DNA of 64,000 nt from a candidate division TM6 bacterium GW2011_GWF2_43_87 (GCA_001000065.1 LCGZ01000003.1:1-64000), one strand, 5' to 3'. Positions 50,642 through 59,908 are shown, counted from the first letter of the stretch. Made by a program: numbers and translations. Notes: generated by a model from the letters alone, not told the origin.

Positions 50642-52648
50642 CTAAAAGTCGATAGAACCACCGCACCAAATACCCCAGGCATTCATAGCATTTTTGTCAG
50701 AATTGCTAGCAAATTCTCCTTCGGCGCCGATGTAAATGGATGGGGTCCAGCAACAGTCGCTCCAGATGTAATCAAGGTGACCGTATACTTTGTTGGTCAG
50801 GTAGCCTCTTAGGGTTGCTGAGCAGAGGTTGAGGCTTGCATCGGTTAGTAGGGTGGGGTTGAGGGTAAGGCCGGATACAGCGCCTGTTGTAGCACTAATT
50901 GCAAGAGTAGTTACCGTTCCGGATTCTATGAGGACGTTAGCCGCAGTTGCAAGTAGGGCGGTGTCTTGCACAAGGTGGGCATTGTCACCTGCAATTCCTC
51001 CTGGAAAGGTGAGTGGGTTGATATAAACAGCATCACTTAGTATGCCTGTAACGGTATTGGGAGCACTCATTTTAACGGCGCTGTCTACACTGCCGCATTT
51101 GTACGCAGTTGCAGTGCTTTGCGTCGCTGAGATTGGGAGTCCAAAGGTATCGGCAGGAGGGAAGGGGGTCCATTGGAGGCCTGTTATAGGGTTGGTTACG
51201 CCATATCCATTTGCATAGACCGGTGCACAGCCTTTAAGCCCTAGTACTTTGCTGCCCATTGTGCTGTTGAAGGGAGCGCAAATTTTGCAGATTTTTTCTT
51301 TTGAACGGCCATACACTTCATAGCCAATACCCGCACCAAAACCGCAGCCGTCCTGGTAGGCAAGTTCGATTAATGCTTCGCCTTTAACGTCCATTTTGAT
51401 GGTGGTTTTGCGGGTAGACCAGTCTATAACGGACCACAATTTGTTGTTATACGAGAGGTCGGTGGGCGATACGAATTCTTTCATAAGCATGTATCGGCTC
51501 ATAAAGCTGTTGGTTAAGTCAAAGGCACGTACTTGGTCGGTATCAAAGGGATGGGTTGCATATCCTTGTGCGTAGAGCGTAAGCTGACTACCATCATCAC
51601 AGCAGTAGAGGTTTGCAGAGCCCGAAATACCGGCTCCCAGTTGCCATTGATAGTCTCCTATGATGGGGTGGAAGATCTCTTTGACATGTGCGTCGCTGCC
51701 CATATCCGTGCCGGTGGGAGCGATAACTTTGAGGTAGACACCGCACCGATAGTCTGGGGTTTCACAAAAGTTGTAGCCTAAATCAACATAAATGCCGGCG
51801 AATTTCGAGTCATCATGCGTGCCGGAGAATTTACCATAGGTGCGGCCTTGAAAATCTCCAAAGCCATGGCCATTAAGGGCATCTGCAAGTGTTGCAACGG
51901 GGGTTATGTCATCGTTTGCTATGCTGCTCATATACCCTGCCGGGAACTTGGTGCCATTCAGGACTCCGGTTTGACATCCTAGTGCACCGCAGGTAGTTGC
52001 AGTGGTGGAGGAAGGTGAGGTTGGTGCAGTGGTGGTGGATGGGCATTCGCAATTACAGTTATCGCAACAGATGGTGCAGCAGTTGCCACCATTTAGGTTC
52101 CAGATGGTGTGAACTAACGGGAGGTTGACTTGGAGAAATAGTCCTTCTAATAGTTCTTCTACGCCGACGTAGAATCTGAAATCGAGGACGTGGTTTTGTA
52201 CGCGTGGGCAGAAGGAGATTGAGAGATTATCCTGTTTTTGAGACAGCCCAAAGTAGTCTGCTAACAGGGCATTGTTTGCAACGGTGCCTGCGGTGCGACT
52301 TGCGGCCTGACTGCCTACAAAACTGAGCCCGCAGCTTCCAAATAGGCTTTCTGCTATGTGGCGTTCCTTGCAACTCTCTTGGTAGCGGTAGGAGATGCCA
52401 AAGTTGCCATAGGTGCAACAGTCGTTATGAAATTTGTATCCAAATCGATGTTGATCTATTACTAGATTGTCTCCAGCGGAGCGTGGGAACCAGAGTGTTT
52501 TAGGGTCTACACAGCATCCGTCTGATGTAGTGGAAGTGCTTCCAGGAATAGAACAGCACCCACAGTCTCCGCTTGCACGCAGGGCGCTGGCCACTGGTAG
52601 TATGGATGCTAGGGCGATATAGAACATAAATGTACGATGATTCTTCAT
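50642..52648 (-). CDS. Cysteine-rich outer-membrane protein, array copy 2
   Basis: 668 residues from ATG 52648, behind CGGGAG. Signal peptide HRTFMFYIALASILPVASAL. It shares the family scaffold: KTLWFPRSAGDNLVIDQHRF, SYRYQESCKERHIAESLFG, DYFGLSQKQDNLSISFCPRV, VAPTGTDMGSDAHVKEIFHP, WQLGAGISG, SRYMLMKEF, GAGIGYEVYGRSKEKICKIC, and the end AMNAWGIWCGGSIDF. The cassette between HTIWNLNGG and FPAGYMSS is Cys/Thr/Pro/Ser rich (CCTICCDNCNCECP then STTTAPTSPSS). The Asp before the final Phe and the extra Cys in GIWCGG differ from the other copies. Copy 1 starts 115 bases after its stop. Confidence 0.85.
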   Translation of the reverse strand: MKNHRTFMFYIALASILPVASALRASGDCGCCSIPGSTSTTSDGCCVDPKTLWFPRSAGDNLVIDQHRFGYKFHNDCCTYGNFGISYRYQESCKERHIAESLFGSCGLSFVGSQAASRTAGTVANNALLADYFGLSQKQDNLSISFCPRVQNHVLDFRFYVGVEELLEGLFLQVNLPLVHTIWNLNGGNCCTICCDNCNCECPSTTTAPTSPSSTTATTCGALGCQTGVLNGTKFPAGYMSSIANDDITPVATLADALNGHGFGDFQGRTYGKFSGTHDDSKFAGIYVDLGYNFCETPDYRCGVYLKVIAPTGTDMGSDAHVKEIFHPIIGDYQWQLGAGISGSANLYCCDDGSQLTLYAQGYATHPFDTDQVRAFDLTNSFMSRYMLMKEFVSPTDLSYNNKLWSVIDWSTRKTTIKMDVKGEALIELAYQDGCGFGAGIGYEVYGRSKEKICKICAPFNSTMGSKVLGLKGCAPVYANGYGVTNPITGLQWTPFPPADTFGLPISATQSTATAYKCGSVDSAVKMSAPNTVTGILSDAVYINPLTFPGGIAGDNAHLVQDTALLATAANVLIESGTVTTLAISATTGAVSGLTLNPTLLTDASLNLCSATLRGYLTNKVYGHLDYIWSDCCWTPSIYIGAEGEFASNSDKNAMNAWGIWCGGSIDF

Positions 52649-52689
52649 AAAACAATACTCCCGATGGATTTTTCTACAAACCAGTGCTC

Positions 52690-52712
52690 CTGCCAAGAGC
52701 TTACTACGTTTT
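52690..52712 (-). promoter_or_regulatory. Conserved element upstream of OMP copy 2
   Basis: Minus strand AAAACGTAGTAAGCTCTTGG then CAG, preceded by ATCATAAAATTTCCC. It is 42 bases before the ATG at 52648. The rest of the 52649-52957 gap holds the hairpin at 52866. Confidence 0.55.
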
Positions 52713-52865
52713 GGGAAATTTTATGATACCCTGGTCAGGGCTTGCCTAGTACTTCGTTACTTGGTAGGCGGTGGTAATAACTTCGATGTGAGCTACGCAT
52801 ATAAAATGAGACGTAACTTATAGAGGCTTAATGAAGCGGTGTTACGTTATGAATTAAAGAGAGAT

Positions 52866-52899
52866 GGCGATGTTGTCAATTCATTATGACAACATCGCC
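52866..52899 (-). terminator. Hairpin after the 52958-53770 gene
   Basis: GGCGATGTTGTCA and TGACAACATCGCC pair perfectly (13 bases) around eight bases. It lies 59 bases after the stop on the minus strand. Confidence 0.65.
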
Positions 52900-52957
52900 G
52901 TCGTTATTAAATGTCACATCACGGGAGTGACCTTTTTTATGGGTATGTTTATTTACC

Positions 52958-53770
52958 TTAGATTTGATCGCACTCTTGGATTGCGTTTATAATGAAATTA
53001 ACGAGTGAAGAATCGTTTTTTACACATGGTAAAAGCTTGAAAAGTTCTGGGATGAGCTCACCACATGCAAAGGTGAGCGATTCTGTTTTTGATGTAGTTT
53101 GATCTTGAAGAAGGGTTAATGCCCGTTCTACCCCTGCTTTTAGTACATATGTATTATGGGTTGAAACCGAACGTTCTAAGAGGGTTTGGCTTTGATTTGG
53201 TAGTTTTTTTAGTAAGGTCTTTATGACATCTTGTGGTGTTTTAAAGCGCATAAAAAACTCGTTTGCTGCCTCTTTGGAAATAGCGGTGGTTTTTGTGGAA
53301 TCGAGATTCACTGGAGCAGGTGTTGAAGGGGTTGATTCACTTGAGACTGAAAAGGTTGTTTCTACCGGTTGGCAGCCCAAATTTTCAACCAAAAGAGAGC
53401 TAGGCGCGTACGCTCCATTAGAGACTTTTTGGTTTAGTGATGGCGACGAGTTTTTATCTGAAGTTTGGGAAAGACTGTTTTTTGGAATTGCAATTATCAC
53501 AGGAGAGATGCGGCGTATTTTAACAAACTTTCCGTTGGATTTTTGCTGATTCTTATTGTCTTGATTGAAAGTAGTTAGATTCCGTTTGTTGTTTTTGTTT
53601 GGTCTTTTAAAACCTATAGTTTTTATGGGTTTTAGCGTTATCGGCTTTATTACAAAGGCGCGTTGTGTTTGCGATGAGGTCTGTGTAATATCCATACTCA
53701 TAATTTGTGTCGAGACAAAGAGTGAGAGCATAAGTAGGGAGAGATAGTTAATCTGTTTTTTGTTCTTCAT
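52958..53770 (-). CDS. Exported Ser/Asn/Pro-rich protein, tandem family copy 1
   Basis: A 270-residue protein not matching any family I know. It begins with a signal peptide shared by all three copies (INYLSLLMLSLFVSTQIMSM). A basic Lys/Asn region follows, then a conserved linker (TSDKNSSPSLNQKVSNGAYA, then PSSLLVENLGCQPVE). The C-terminal 100 residues are helical (FKTPQDVIKTLLKKLPNQSQ, LKAGVERALTLLQDQ, LVNFIINAIQECDQI). It differs most from the other two copies in the middle region. The ATG is preceded by AAAGGAAT on the minus strand. It is an exported accessory protein, set inside the OMP array. Confidence 0.7.
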   Translation of the reverse strand: MKNKKQINYLSLLMLSLFVSTQIMSMDITQTSSQTQRAFVIKPITLKPIKTIGFKRPNKNNKRNLTTFNQDNKNQQKSNGKFVKIRRISPVIIAIPKNSLSQTSDKNSSPSLNQKVSNGAYAPSSLLVENLGCQPVETTFSVSSESTPSTPAPVNLDSTKTTAISKEAANEFFMRFKTPQDVIKTLLKKLPNQSQTLLERSVSTHNTYVLKAGVERALTLLQDQTTSKTESLTFACGELIPELFKLLPCVKNDSSLVNFIINAIQECDQI

Positions 53771-53923
53771 AAAAGATTCCTTTTAAATTGTTTTTATTAT
53801 TAAAATTAGTTTTTTTATTTACATATATTTAATGATATGAAAATAATTTAAAAACGTCAACTGTGAATAATAAAGAATATTCCTTTCACGGAAGTGACAT
53901 TTTTATGGGTATGTTTATTTACC

Positions 53924-54649
53924 TTAGTCTTGACAGCATGCTTGGATTACGTTGTTAAAGAAAATCACGAGTGAAGAATCGTTTTTTACAAGTGGGGCAA
54001 GCTCGGTAAGTTCTTCGAGGAGCTTGCATTTGCATGTGGTGAGCGATTTTGTTGTTATAGTTTGTTTTTGAATAAGGAGTACAACTTGAGCTAGTGCGGC
54101 TTTTAGAAAATATATATTATTGGTTAAAATTAAATATTTGAGGAAAGTCCGATTTTGGGGTGATTCTGTGTTTAGTAAGGTATTTATAAGGTCTTGTGGC
54201 TTTTGAAAGCGTATGCAAAAAATGTTTGCGGTCGCTTCTGGAATAGATGCATTGTTTGGGGAATCGAGAGTCAGCGGCGCAGGTGTTGAAAGGGTTGATT
54301 CACTTGAGACTGAAAAGGTTGCTACCGGTTGGAAGCCCAAATTTTCAACCAAAAGAGAGTTAGGCGCATAGGCTCTATTAGAGATTTTTTGGTTTAGTGA
54401 TGGCGATGAGTTCTTATCTGAAATTTTGGGAAGAGGAAGAAGGCCCTTTTGAGTTTTAATTATTAAGGGTGATGAGTTTTGATTTGAAATGTTGGGGCAA
54501 AGAAGGCTTTTTTGAGTTGGAATTATTAAGGTCGATGAGTTTTGGTTTGAAATGTTAATAATGTTTATATTCATACACATAGTTTGTGTCGAGACAAAGA
54601 GTGAGAGCAAGAGTAGGGAGAGATAGTTAATTTGCTTGTTGTTCTTCAT
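53924..54649 (-). CDS. Exported Ser/Asn/Pro-rich protein, tandem family copy 2
   Basis: A 241-residue paralogue of the genes on both sides. Signal peptide INYLSLLLLSLFVSTQTMCM, then two to three imperfect 20-residue units (ISNQNSSTLIIPTQKSLLCP, ISNQNSSPLIIKTQKGLLPL), the SDKNSSPSLNQKISN linker, and the helical C-terminus (LINTLLNTESPQNRTFLKYL, LTNNIYFLKAALAQVVLLIQ, KNDSSLVIFFNNVIQACCQD). The C-terminal DNA is almost identical to copy 3, indicating recent duplication or gene conversion. The flanking AT-rich intergenic sequence is also repeated. Confidence 0.7.
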   Translation of the reverse strand: MKNNKQINYLSLLLLSLFVSTQTMCMNINIINISNQNSSTLIIPTQKSLLCPNISNQNSSPLIIKTQKGLLPLPKISDKNSSPSLNQKISNRAYAPNSLLVENLGFQPVATFSVSSESTLSTPAPLTLDSPNNASIPEATANIFCIRFQKPQDLINTLLNTESPQNRTFLKYLILTNNIYFLKAALAQVVLLIQKQTITTKSLTTCKCKLLEELTELAPLVKNDSSLVIFFNNVIQACCQD

Positions 54650-54800
54650 AAAAGATTCCTTTTAAATTGTTTTTCATTATTAAAATTGATTTTTATTTAC
54701 ATATATTTAATAATGTTAAAATAATTTAAAAATGTCAACCGTGAATAATAAAACTATTCTTTTCACGAGAGTGACATTTTTATGGATGTATTTATTTACT

Positions 54801-55517
54801 TTAGTTTTGACAGCACGCTTGGATTACGTTGTTAAAGAAAATCACGAGTGAAGAATCGTTTTTTATAAGTGGGGCAAGCTCGGCAAGTTCTTTGAGGAGC
54901 TTGCATTTGCATGTGGTGAGTGATTTGGTTGTCATAATTGGTTTTTGAATAAGGAGTACAACTTGAGCCAATGCGGCTTTTAGAAAATATATATTATTGG
55001 TTAAAATTAAATATTTGAGGAAAGTCTGGTTTTGAGGTGATTCTGTGCTTAGTAAGGCATTTATAAGGTCCTGTGGTTTTTGAAAATTTTTAAAAAAAGC
55101 GTGTACGTCTTTTTTAAAAATTGATGCGTTTTTTAGGGAATCGAGAAGCAATGGCGCAAGTGCTGAAGTGGTTAATTTACTTGGGACTGAAAAGGTTTCT
55201 ACCGGTTGGCAGCCCAAGTTTTCAATCAAAAGAGAGCTGGGCGCATACGCTCCATCAGAGACTTTTTGGTTTAGTGATGGCGATGAGTTTTGATTTGGAA
55301 CGGTGGGAAGCGGAAGAAGGCTTCTTTGAGGTGTTATTACAAAGGGTGATAAGTTTTGATTTGAAATGTTAGGGCAAAGAAGGCTTTTTTGAGTTGGAAT
55401 TGTTGAGGGGGATGAGTTTTGATTTGAAATGTTTATAGTCATACTCATAGTTTGTGTCGAGACAAAGAGTGAGAGCATGAGTAGGGAGAGATAGTTAATC
55501 TGTTTGTTGTTTTTCAT
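54801..55517 (-). CDS. Exported Ser/Asn/Pro-rich protein, tandem family copy 3
   Basis: A 238-residue paralogue with the same signal peptide, repeat units (ISNQNSSPSTIPTQKSLLCP, ISNQNLSPFVITPQRSLLPL), linker (NQNSSPSLNQKVSDGAYAPS) and helical C-terminus (KAALAQVVLLIQKPIMTTKS, LAELAPLIKNDSSLVIFF). It is the most upstream gene of the three-gene tandem. No enzymatic motif is visible. The Asn/Ser/Pro repeats resemble flexible linkers of secreted effectors or surface proteins, which is only an analogy. Confidence 0.7.
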   Translation of the reverse strand: MKNNKQINYLSLLMLSLFVSTQTMSMTINISNQNSSPSTIPTQKSLLCPNISNQNLSPFVITPQRSLLPLPTVPNQNSSPSLNQKVSDGAYAPSSLLIENLGCQPVETFSVPSKLTTSALAPLLLDSLKNASIFKKDVHAFFKNFQKPQDLINALLSTESPQNQTFLKYLILTNNIYFLKAALAQVVLLIQKPIMTTKSLTTCKCKLLKELAELAPLIKNDSSLVIFFNNVIQACCQN

Positions 55518-55716
55518 AATAAAAGATTCCTTTTAAATTGTTTGTATTATTAAGATTGATTTTTATTTATATATATTTAATGATGTGAAAATAATTTAAG
55601 AATGTCAACCATGAATAATAAAAAAACTCTCAAGTAATGATTGCAAAATGACAACGTTTTGAAAGATTGTGGCTCTGAAATCTGCGTCGCCTAGCATCTT
55701 TTGGAATGTTTTTTGC

Positions 55717-55757
55717 AAAATGACGACGCTTTCGTCATTTTGAGACTCAAAATGACG
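55717..55757. repeat. Two overlapping palindromes sharing an arm
   Basis: AAAATGACGA pairs with TCGTCATTTT (55717-55741), and the second arm also pairs with CTCAAAATGACG as a 25-base odd palindrome (55733-55757). The two hairpins exclude each other. A related motif, GCAAAATGAC, also occurs near 55644. The rest of the 55518-55855 gap is AT-rich with the hairpin at 55779. Confidence 0.6.
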
Positions 55758-55778
55758 GTAGTTTGATTACAAACAGGT

Positions 55779-55804
55779 GAGGCTCGAGATTTATCCCGAG
55801 CCTC
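55779..55804 (-). terminator. GAGGCTCG hairpin after OMP copy 3
   Basis: GAGGCTCG and CGAGCCTC pair around a short AT-rich loop, about 50 bases after the stop of the 55856 gene. The same hairpin recurs at 60087 and, in variant form, at 62201. It is followed by few T's, so it may stabilise the 3' end as well as terminate. Confidence 0.65.
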
Positions 55805-55855
55805 AGAAGGTCTTTATAATGGTTTTACAGAAGTTTTATTCTCTAAAATCTGTCA

Positions 55856-57826
55856 CTAAAATCTAAGGGCGCCTCCAATCCAAACGCCCCATGCATTCAT
55901 AGCATTTTTGTCTTCACAGCGGCCAAATTCACCTTCAGCACCCGCGTAGAGTGTGGGCTTTCTGCAGTGATCTTCCCATACATAGTCAAGGTGCCCAAAG
56001 ATTTTGTTGGTGAAGTAACCACCCAGTGCCCCAGAGCAGGGGTTGATGGCGGTGTCTGTTAGAAGGGTGGGTTTGCGATATCCCGCTGCGTTTGTTACAA
56101 GATGGGTGGTGTGGCTGATAGTTATGATAGGGCCCGAAGATTCTTGTAAAACGGCATTATTTAATTCAGCTACGGTCGGATTGGCGCCTGCTTGCGCAAA
56201 GGTTAGGGGGTTGACGTAAATATCTTCGAGGTTTGCGGTGGTTCCTGTTATTGGATTAGGGTCTGATACGTTGCGTGCATTATCAACTGGTCCACAGACA
56301 TATGGGGTTGCATTGCTTTGTGTTGCGGAAACATTGTATCCCGTTGCCACGCCGTTGCCTACAAAATTGGCGCCATTAAACGTGTATCCAGGGGCATAGA
56401 CGGGTGCACAGCCTTTGAGGCCTAACACTTTGCCCGACATAATACTGTTGTACGGCATGCAGAGTTTGCAGAGTTTTTCTCGTGAGCGTCCATAGATTTC
56501 GTAGCCTATCCCTGCAGAGAATCCGCAGTCGTTTTTGTACACAAATTCAATCAAACCTTCGCCTTTTACATCCACATGTATTTTGGCTCTGCGTGCCGAC
56601 CAGTCGATGACGGACCAGAGCTTGTTGTTGTATGAAAGGTCCGTGGCAGATTTAAACTCCTTCATGAGCATGTAACGGCTCATAGGACCATTTACAAGGT
56701 CGAAAGCACGTACTTGATTGCGGTCGAACATATGAACCACATATCCCTGTAAGTAGACGGCAAAGGAATGGCAGTCGTTGCAGTTATAAAGTTCGGTATG
56801 GCCTGAAATACCCGCACCTAGTTGCCAGTGATCATCTCCCACTACGGGGTGAAAGATGTTTCTAAGGTGGTTGGTTGAGTTCATATCAGTTCCGGTTGGT
56901 GCGACAACCTTGAGATAGAAGCCACAGTGTTTGTTAGGGCATTCCATGAAGTTGTATCCCAAATCAAAATAGACACCGGCTAACCGTGTAGCTTCGTGGC
57001 AGCCGGAAAACTTGCCATATGCGCGGCCTTGAAAGTCGCCAAAGCCTATGCCATTAAGAGCGTCTGAAAGACTCGAGACGGGTGCTATGGTTTCATTTAG
57101 TAGATTGCTCATATATCCAGCAGGGAAAGGCGTGCTGTTTAAGGTTCCCGTTTGACATCCCGCTACAGAGCAGGAGGTTGCAGAGGTGGCACATGAACTG
57201 TCACAACAGGAGCTGTTACAACAGGATTCAAAACAGGATCCAGGACAGCATTTATTCTGTTTGCCTGATAGTTTCCAGTTTGTGTGAACCATCGGGAGTT
57301 TTATTTGCATGAATAGTCCCGGTACAAGATTGTCTAGGCGTGCATAGAGCTTAAAATCTACGATATGGTTCTGCACCTTGGGGCAGAGGGAGATGGAAAG
57401 ATTATCCTGAACGTGTGAAAGACCAAAGTTGTCCGCTAGCAGGGTGCTTGCTTTAACGGTTTTATTAAGGCGGCTAGTAGCCTGGCTACCGGCAAAGCTG
57501 AGTCCACTGCCCCCAAAAAGTCCCTCTGCAATGCGACGTCCTTTGGTGCTTTGTTGATAGCGGTAGGCGACGCCAAAATTGCCATAGGTGCAGCATTCTT
57601 CGTGGTATTCATAGCTTAAACGATGTTGGTCTAAGACGAGGTTATCTCCGGCCGAGCGAGGAAACCAGAGCGTTTTAGCGGAAGAACAGCAGCTTGAGAC
57701 GCTATTGGTATCGGTCGAATTTGAGCATCCGCATCCGCCGCAGCAGTCATTTGCGCGCAGACTGTGTGCTAGTGGCAGTAATCCTGCTATAGCGATGCAC
57801 CAGAAAATAGTGAGATGGTTTTTCAT
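55856..57826 (-). CDS. Cysteine-rich outer-membrane protein, array copy 3
   Basis: 656 residues from ATG 57826, behind TTTTGGAGTA. Signal peptide HLTIFWCIAIAGLLPLAHSL. The mature N-terminus is Cys rich (NDCCGGCGCSN, SCCSSAKTLWFPRSAGDN). The scaffold is the same as its neighbours, including RLSYEYHEECCTYGNFGVAY, GRRIAEGLFGGSGLSFAGSQ, LCPKVQNHIVDFKLYARLD, GRAYGKFSGCHEATRLAGVY, GYVVHMFDRNQVRAFDLVNG and the end MNAWGVWIGGALRF. The cassette holds seven Cys-pair or Cys motifs (KCCPGSC, CCNSSCCDSSC). Only 42 bases separate it from the upstream gene, so the two are probably cotranscribed. Confidence 0.85.
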   Translation of the reverse strand: MKNHLTIFWCIAIAGLLPLAHSLRANDCCGGCGCSNSTDTNSVSSCCSSAKTLWFPRSAGDNLVLDQHRLSYEYHEECCTYGNFGVAYRYQQSTKGRRIAEGLFGGSGLSFAGSQATSRLNKTVKASTLLADNFGLSHVQDNLSISLCPKVQNHIVDFKLYARLDNLVPGLFMQIKLPMVHTNWKLSGKQNKCCPGSCFESCCNSSCCDSSCATSATSCSVAGCQTGTLNSTPFPAGYMSNLLNETIAPVSSLSDALNGIGFGDFQGRAYGKFSGCHEATRLAGVYFDLGYNFMECPNKHCGFYLKVVAPTGTDMNSTNHLRNIFHPVVGDDHWQLGAGISGHTELYNCNDCHSFAVYLQGYVVHMFDRNQVRAFDLVNGPMSRYMLMKEFKSATDLSYNNKLWSVIDWSARRAKIHVDVKGEGLIEFVYKNDCGFSAGIGYEIYGRSREKLCKLCMPYNSIMSGKVLGLKGCAPVYAPGYTFNGANFVGNGVATGYNVSATQSNATPYVCGPVDNARNVSDPNPITGTTANLEDIYVNPLTFAQAGANPTVAELNNAVLQESSGPIITISHTTHLVTNAAGYRKPTLLTDTAINPCSGALGGYFTNKIFGHLDYVWEDHCRKPTLYAGAEGEFGRCEDKNAMNAWGVWIGGALRF

Positions 57827-57868
57827 AACTAGTACTCCAAAACTTTCATATAACTTTTAAATAACGTT

Positions 57869-59842
57869 CTAAAATCCTAACCCCATGCCAAACCAGATGG
57901 CCCATGCATTCATGGCATGTTTATCAGATTTCTTTGCAAACTCGGCCTCAATGCCACCATAAACGGCAGGTTTCCAGTCGCAACAGTCATCCCATGCATA
58001 GTCGACATAGCCAAAGACCTTGTTGGTCGTGTAGCTATTTAATGCCGCAGAGGATATATCAAGCTTATCGTCGGTAAGTAGAGTTGGATTGCGGGTTATG
58101 CCTGTTATTGCTCCCGTTACCGGAGTGATAGCCGTTACAGGTGTTGATGAGGATTCTTGAAGTTGCGAGAGATTGATATTCGCTGTGTCTGTGGCGGTAA
58201 TGCCTGTAAGTCCAGGGAAGGTCAGAGGGGTGACATAGGCTGCTTCATTTAATAGAGTTCCGGTAACTGGATTAGGTACGCTAATTGCAACTGCACTGTC
58301 TACGGTTCCTTCCTTGTATGCTGTTGCATTACTCTGTGTTGCCGATACGTTGTAGGGGTAGGCAGGGTTGCCGGTCCCAGGAATTAGGGCCCATACGGGA
58401 ACGTTGAGAGGGGTGGCTAGATAAGCCTGTGCATAAACAGGCGCCGTGCCTTTAAGACCAAGGGTTTTCCCGATCATGGTATTGTAGCAGGGCATGCAGG
58501 TTTTGCAGATTTTCTCTTTTGAGCGGCCGTAAATTTCATAACCCACGCCTAGGGATAACCCGCAGCTGTTTTTGTACTCAATCTCGATCAGTCCTTCGCC
58601 TTTGGCATCAACTTTTATCTTAGCTTTACGTGTTGACCAATCAATAACGGACCAGAGTTTATCGTTGTATGCCAGATTGGTGGATGATTTAAACTCTTTC
58701 ATAAGCATGTAGCGGCTCATAGGGCTTGGCGTTGAATCGCTATTTTTGAGGTCGAATGTGCGGACTTGCTCACGTTCAAACAAGTGGGTTACATATCCTT
58801 GTAGATAAGCTGTGATGGTGTGATCATCTTCGCAGTTATAAAGTTCTGCAGCTCCAGAAATACCGGCTCCAAGCTGCCAGTGATAGTCGCCTACTATAGG
58901 GTGGAAGATGTTTTTGACGTGGCCGTCGCAGTTCATGTTGGTACCTGTTGGAGCTACTACCTTAATATAAGCGCCGAGGTGGTAGTCAGGGCATTCAAAG
59001 AAGTTGTACCCTAGGTCAACATAAACGCCCGCTAGTTTTGTGCTACGGCAGTCGCCGGAGAATCCCCCATAGGTGCGGCCTTGAAAATCGCCAAAGGGTT
59101 TACCATTCAGTGCATCAATAAGTGTAGAAAGCGGTGAAACAACGGTTGTCATATTACTCATGTATCCCGCAGGGAATGGGGTAGTGTTGAGTAGGCCTAG
59201 CTGGCAGGCTGTTACGCCGCAAGTAGGAGTGGGCGCAGGGGTACAAGAGCCGCCGCAACAAAGATTGCAGCAGTCATTACAGGCTGATGTGCAACAGCTT
59301 TTCCCGCCGCTCAAGTTCCAGTTAGTATGAACTACGGGGAAGTTGAGTTGCATGTAAAGTCCATCAAAAACTTCATCTAAGCCTACGTAGAGTTTGAAGT
59401 CTATGCAGTGGTTTTGTACTAGCGGCTTAAATACGATGGCGAGATTATCTTGTTTGTGCGAAAGGCCAAAATAATCAGCTAACAGAGCATTTTGTGGTGC
59501 AGTATTTGCACTGCGACTAGTGGCTTGGCTCCCTGCAAAATTTAGACCGCAACTGCCAAATAAGCTCTCTGCAATGCGGGATGCGTGGAAGTTGCGTTGA
59601 TAGCGATACGAAATATTCAGTCCACCGTAGTTACGGCATTCTTCGTTATATCGATATCCAAAGCGGTGTTGGTCCAAAACCAAATTGTCGCCCGCAGAAC
59701 GGGGAAACCAGAGGGTTTTTTGGGTGCATGCGCTGCCAGAGACTTCTGACGACGTGCAGCATTCTTCTGCGCATAGGGCGCTAGCCATAGGCAGTAGCCA
59801 TGCAAGTGCACAACTGTAGATAATTATAAGATGATTCTTCAT
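57869..59842 (-). CDS. Cysteine-rich outer-membrane protein, array copy 4
   Basis: 657 residues from ATG 59842, behind CGGGAG. Signal peptide LIIIYSCALAWLLPMASALC. Scaffold blocks: KTLWFPRSAGDNLVLDQHRF, SYRYQRNFHASRIAESLFGS, LADYFGLSHKQDNLAIVFKP, FPAGYMSNM, DFQGRTYGGFSGDC, VAPTGTNMNCDGHVKNIFHP, WQLGAGISGAAELYNCEDDH, GYVTHLFEREQVRTFDLKNS and the end NAWAIWFGMGLGF. Its loop after the FDLK block has an insertion (DSTPSPMSRYML) also seen in copy 5. The cassette reads SCCTSACNDCCNLCCGGSC then Pro/Thr. It is the first gene of a likely two-gene unit with copy 3. Confidence 0.85.
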   Translation of the reverse strand: MKNHLIIIYSCALAWLLPMASALCAEECCTSSEVSGSACTQKTLWFPRSAGDNLVLDQHRFGYRYNEECRNYGGLNISYRYQRNFHASRIAESLFGSCGLNFAGSQATSRSANTAPQNALLADYFGLSHKQDNLAIVFKPLVQNHCIDFKLYVGLDEVFDGLYMQLNFPVVHTNWNLSGGKSCCTSACNDCCNLCCGGSCTPAPTPTCGVTACQLGLLNTTPFPAGYMSNMTTVVSPLSTLIDALNGKPFGDFQGRTYGGFSGDCRSTKLAGVYVDLGYNFFECPDYHLGAYIKVVAPTGTNMNCDGHVKNIFHPIVGDYHWQLGAGISGAAELYNCEDDHTITAYLQGYVTHLFEREQVRTFDLKNSDSTPSPMSRYMLMKEFKSSTNLAYNDKLWSVIDWSTRKAKIKVDAKGEGLIEIEYKNSCGLSLGVGYEIYGRSKEKICKTCMPCYNTMIGKTLGLKGTAPVYAQAYLATPLNVPVWALIPGTGNPAYPYNVSATQSNATAYKEGTVDSAVAISVPNPVTGTLLNEAAYVTPLTFPGLTGITATDTANINLSQLQESSSTPVTAITPVTGAITGITRNPTLLTDDKLDISSAALNSYTTNKVFGYVDYAWDDCCDWKPAVYGGIEAEFAKKSDKHAMNAWAIWFGMGLGF

Positions 59843-59885
59843 GATAAAACATACTCCCGATCAAAGTTTTAACAACTTACTATCT

Positions 59886-59908
59886 CTGCCAAGAGCTTAC
59901 TACGTTTT
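59886..59908 (-). promoter_or_regulatory. Conserved element upstream of OMP copy 4
   Basis: Minus strand AAAACGTAGTAAGCTCTTGG then CAG, preceded by ATCATAAAATTTTCT, identical in its core to the element at 52690. It is 44 bases before the ATG at 59842. The remaining bases up to 60086 show no gene. Confidence 0.55.
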
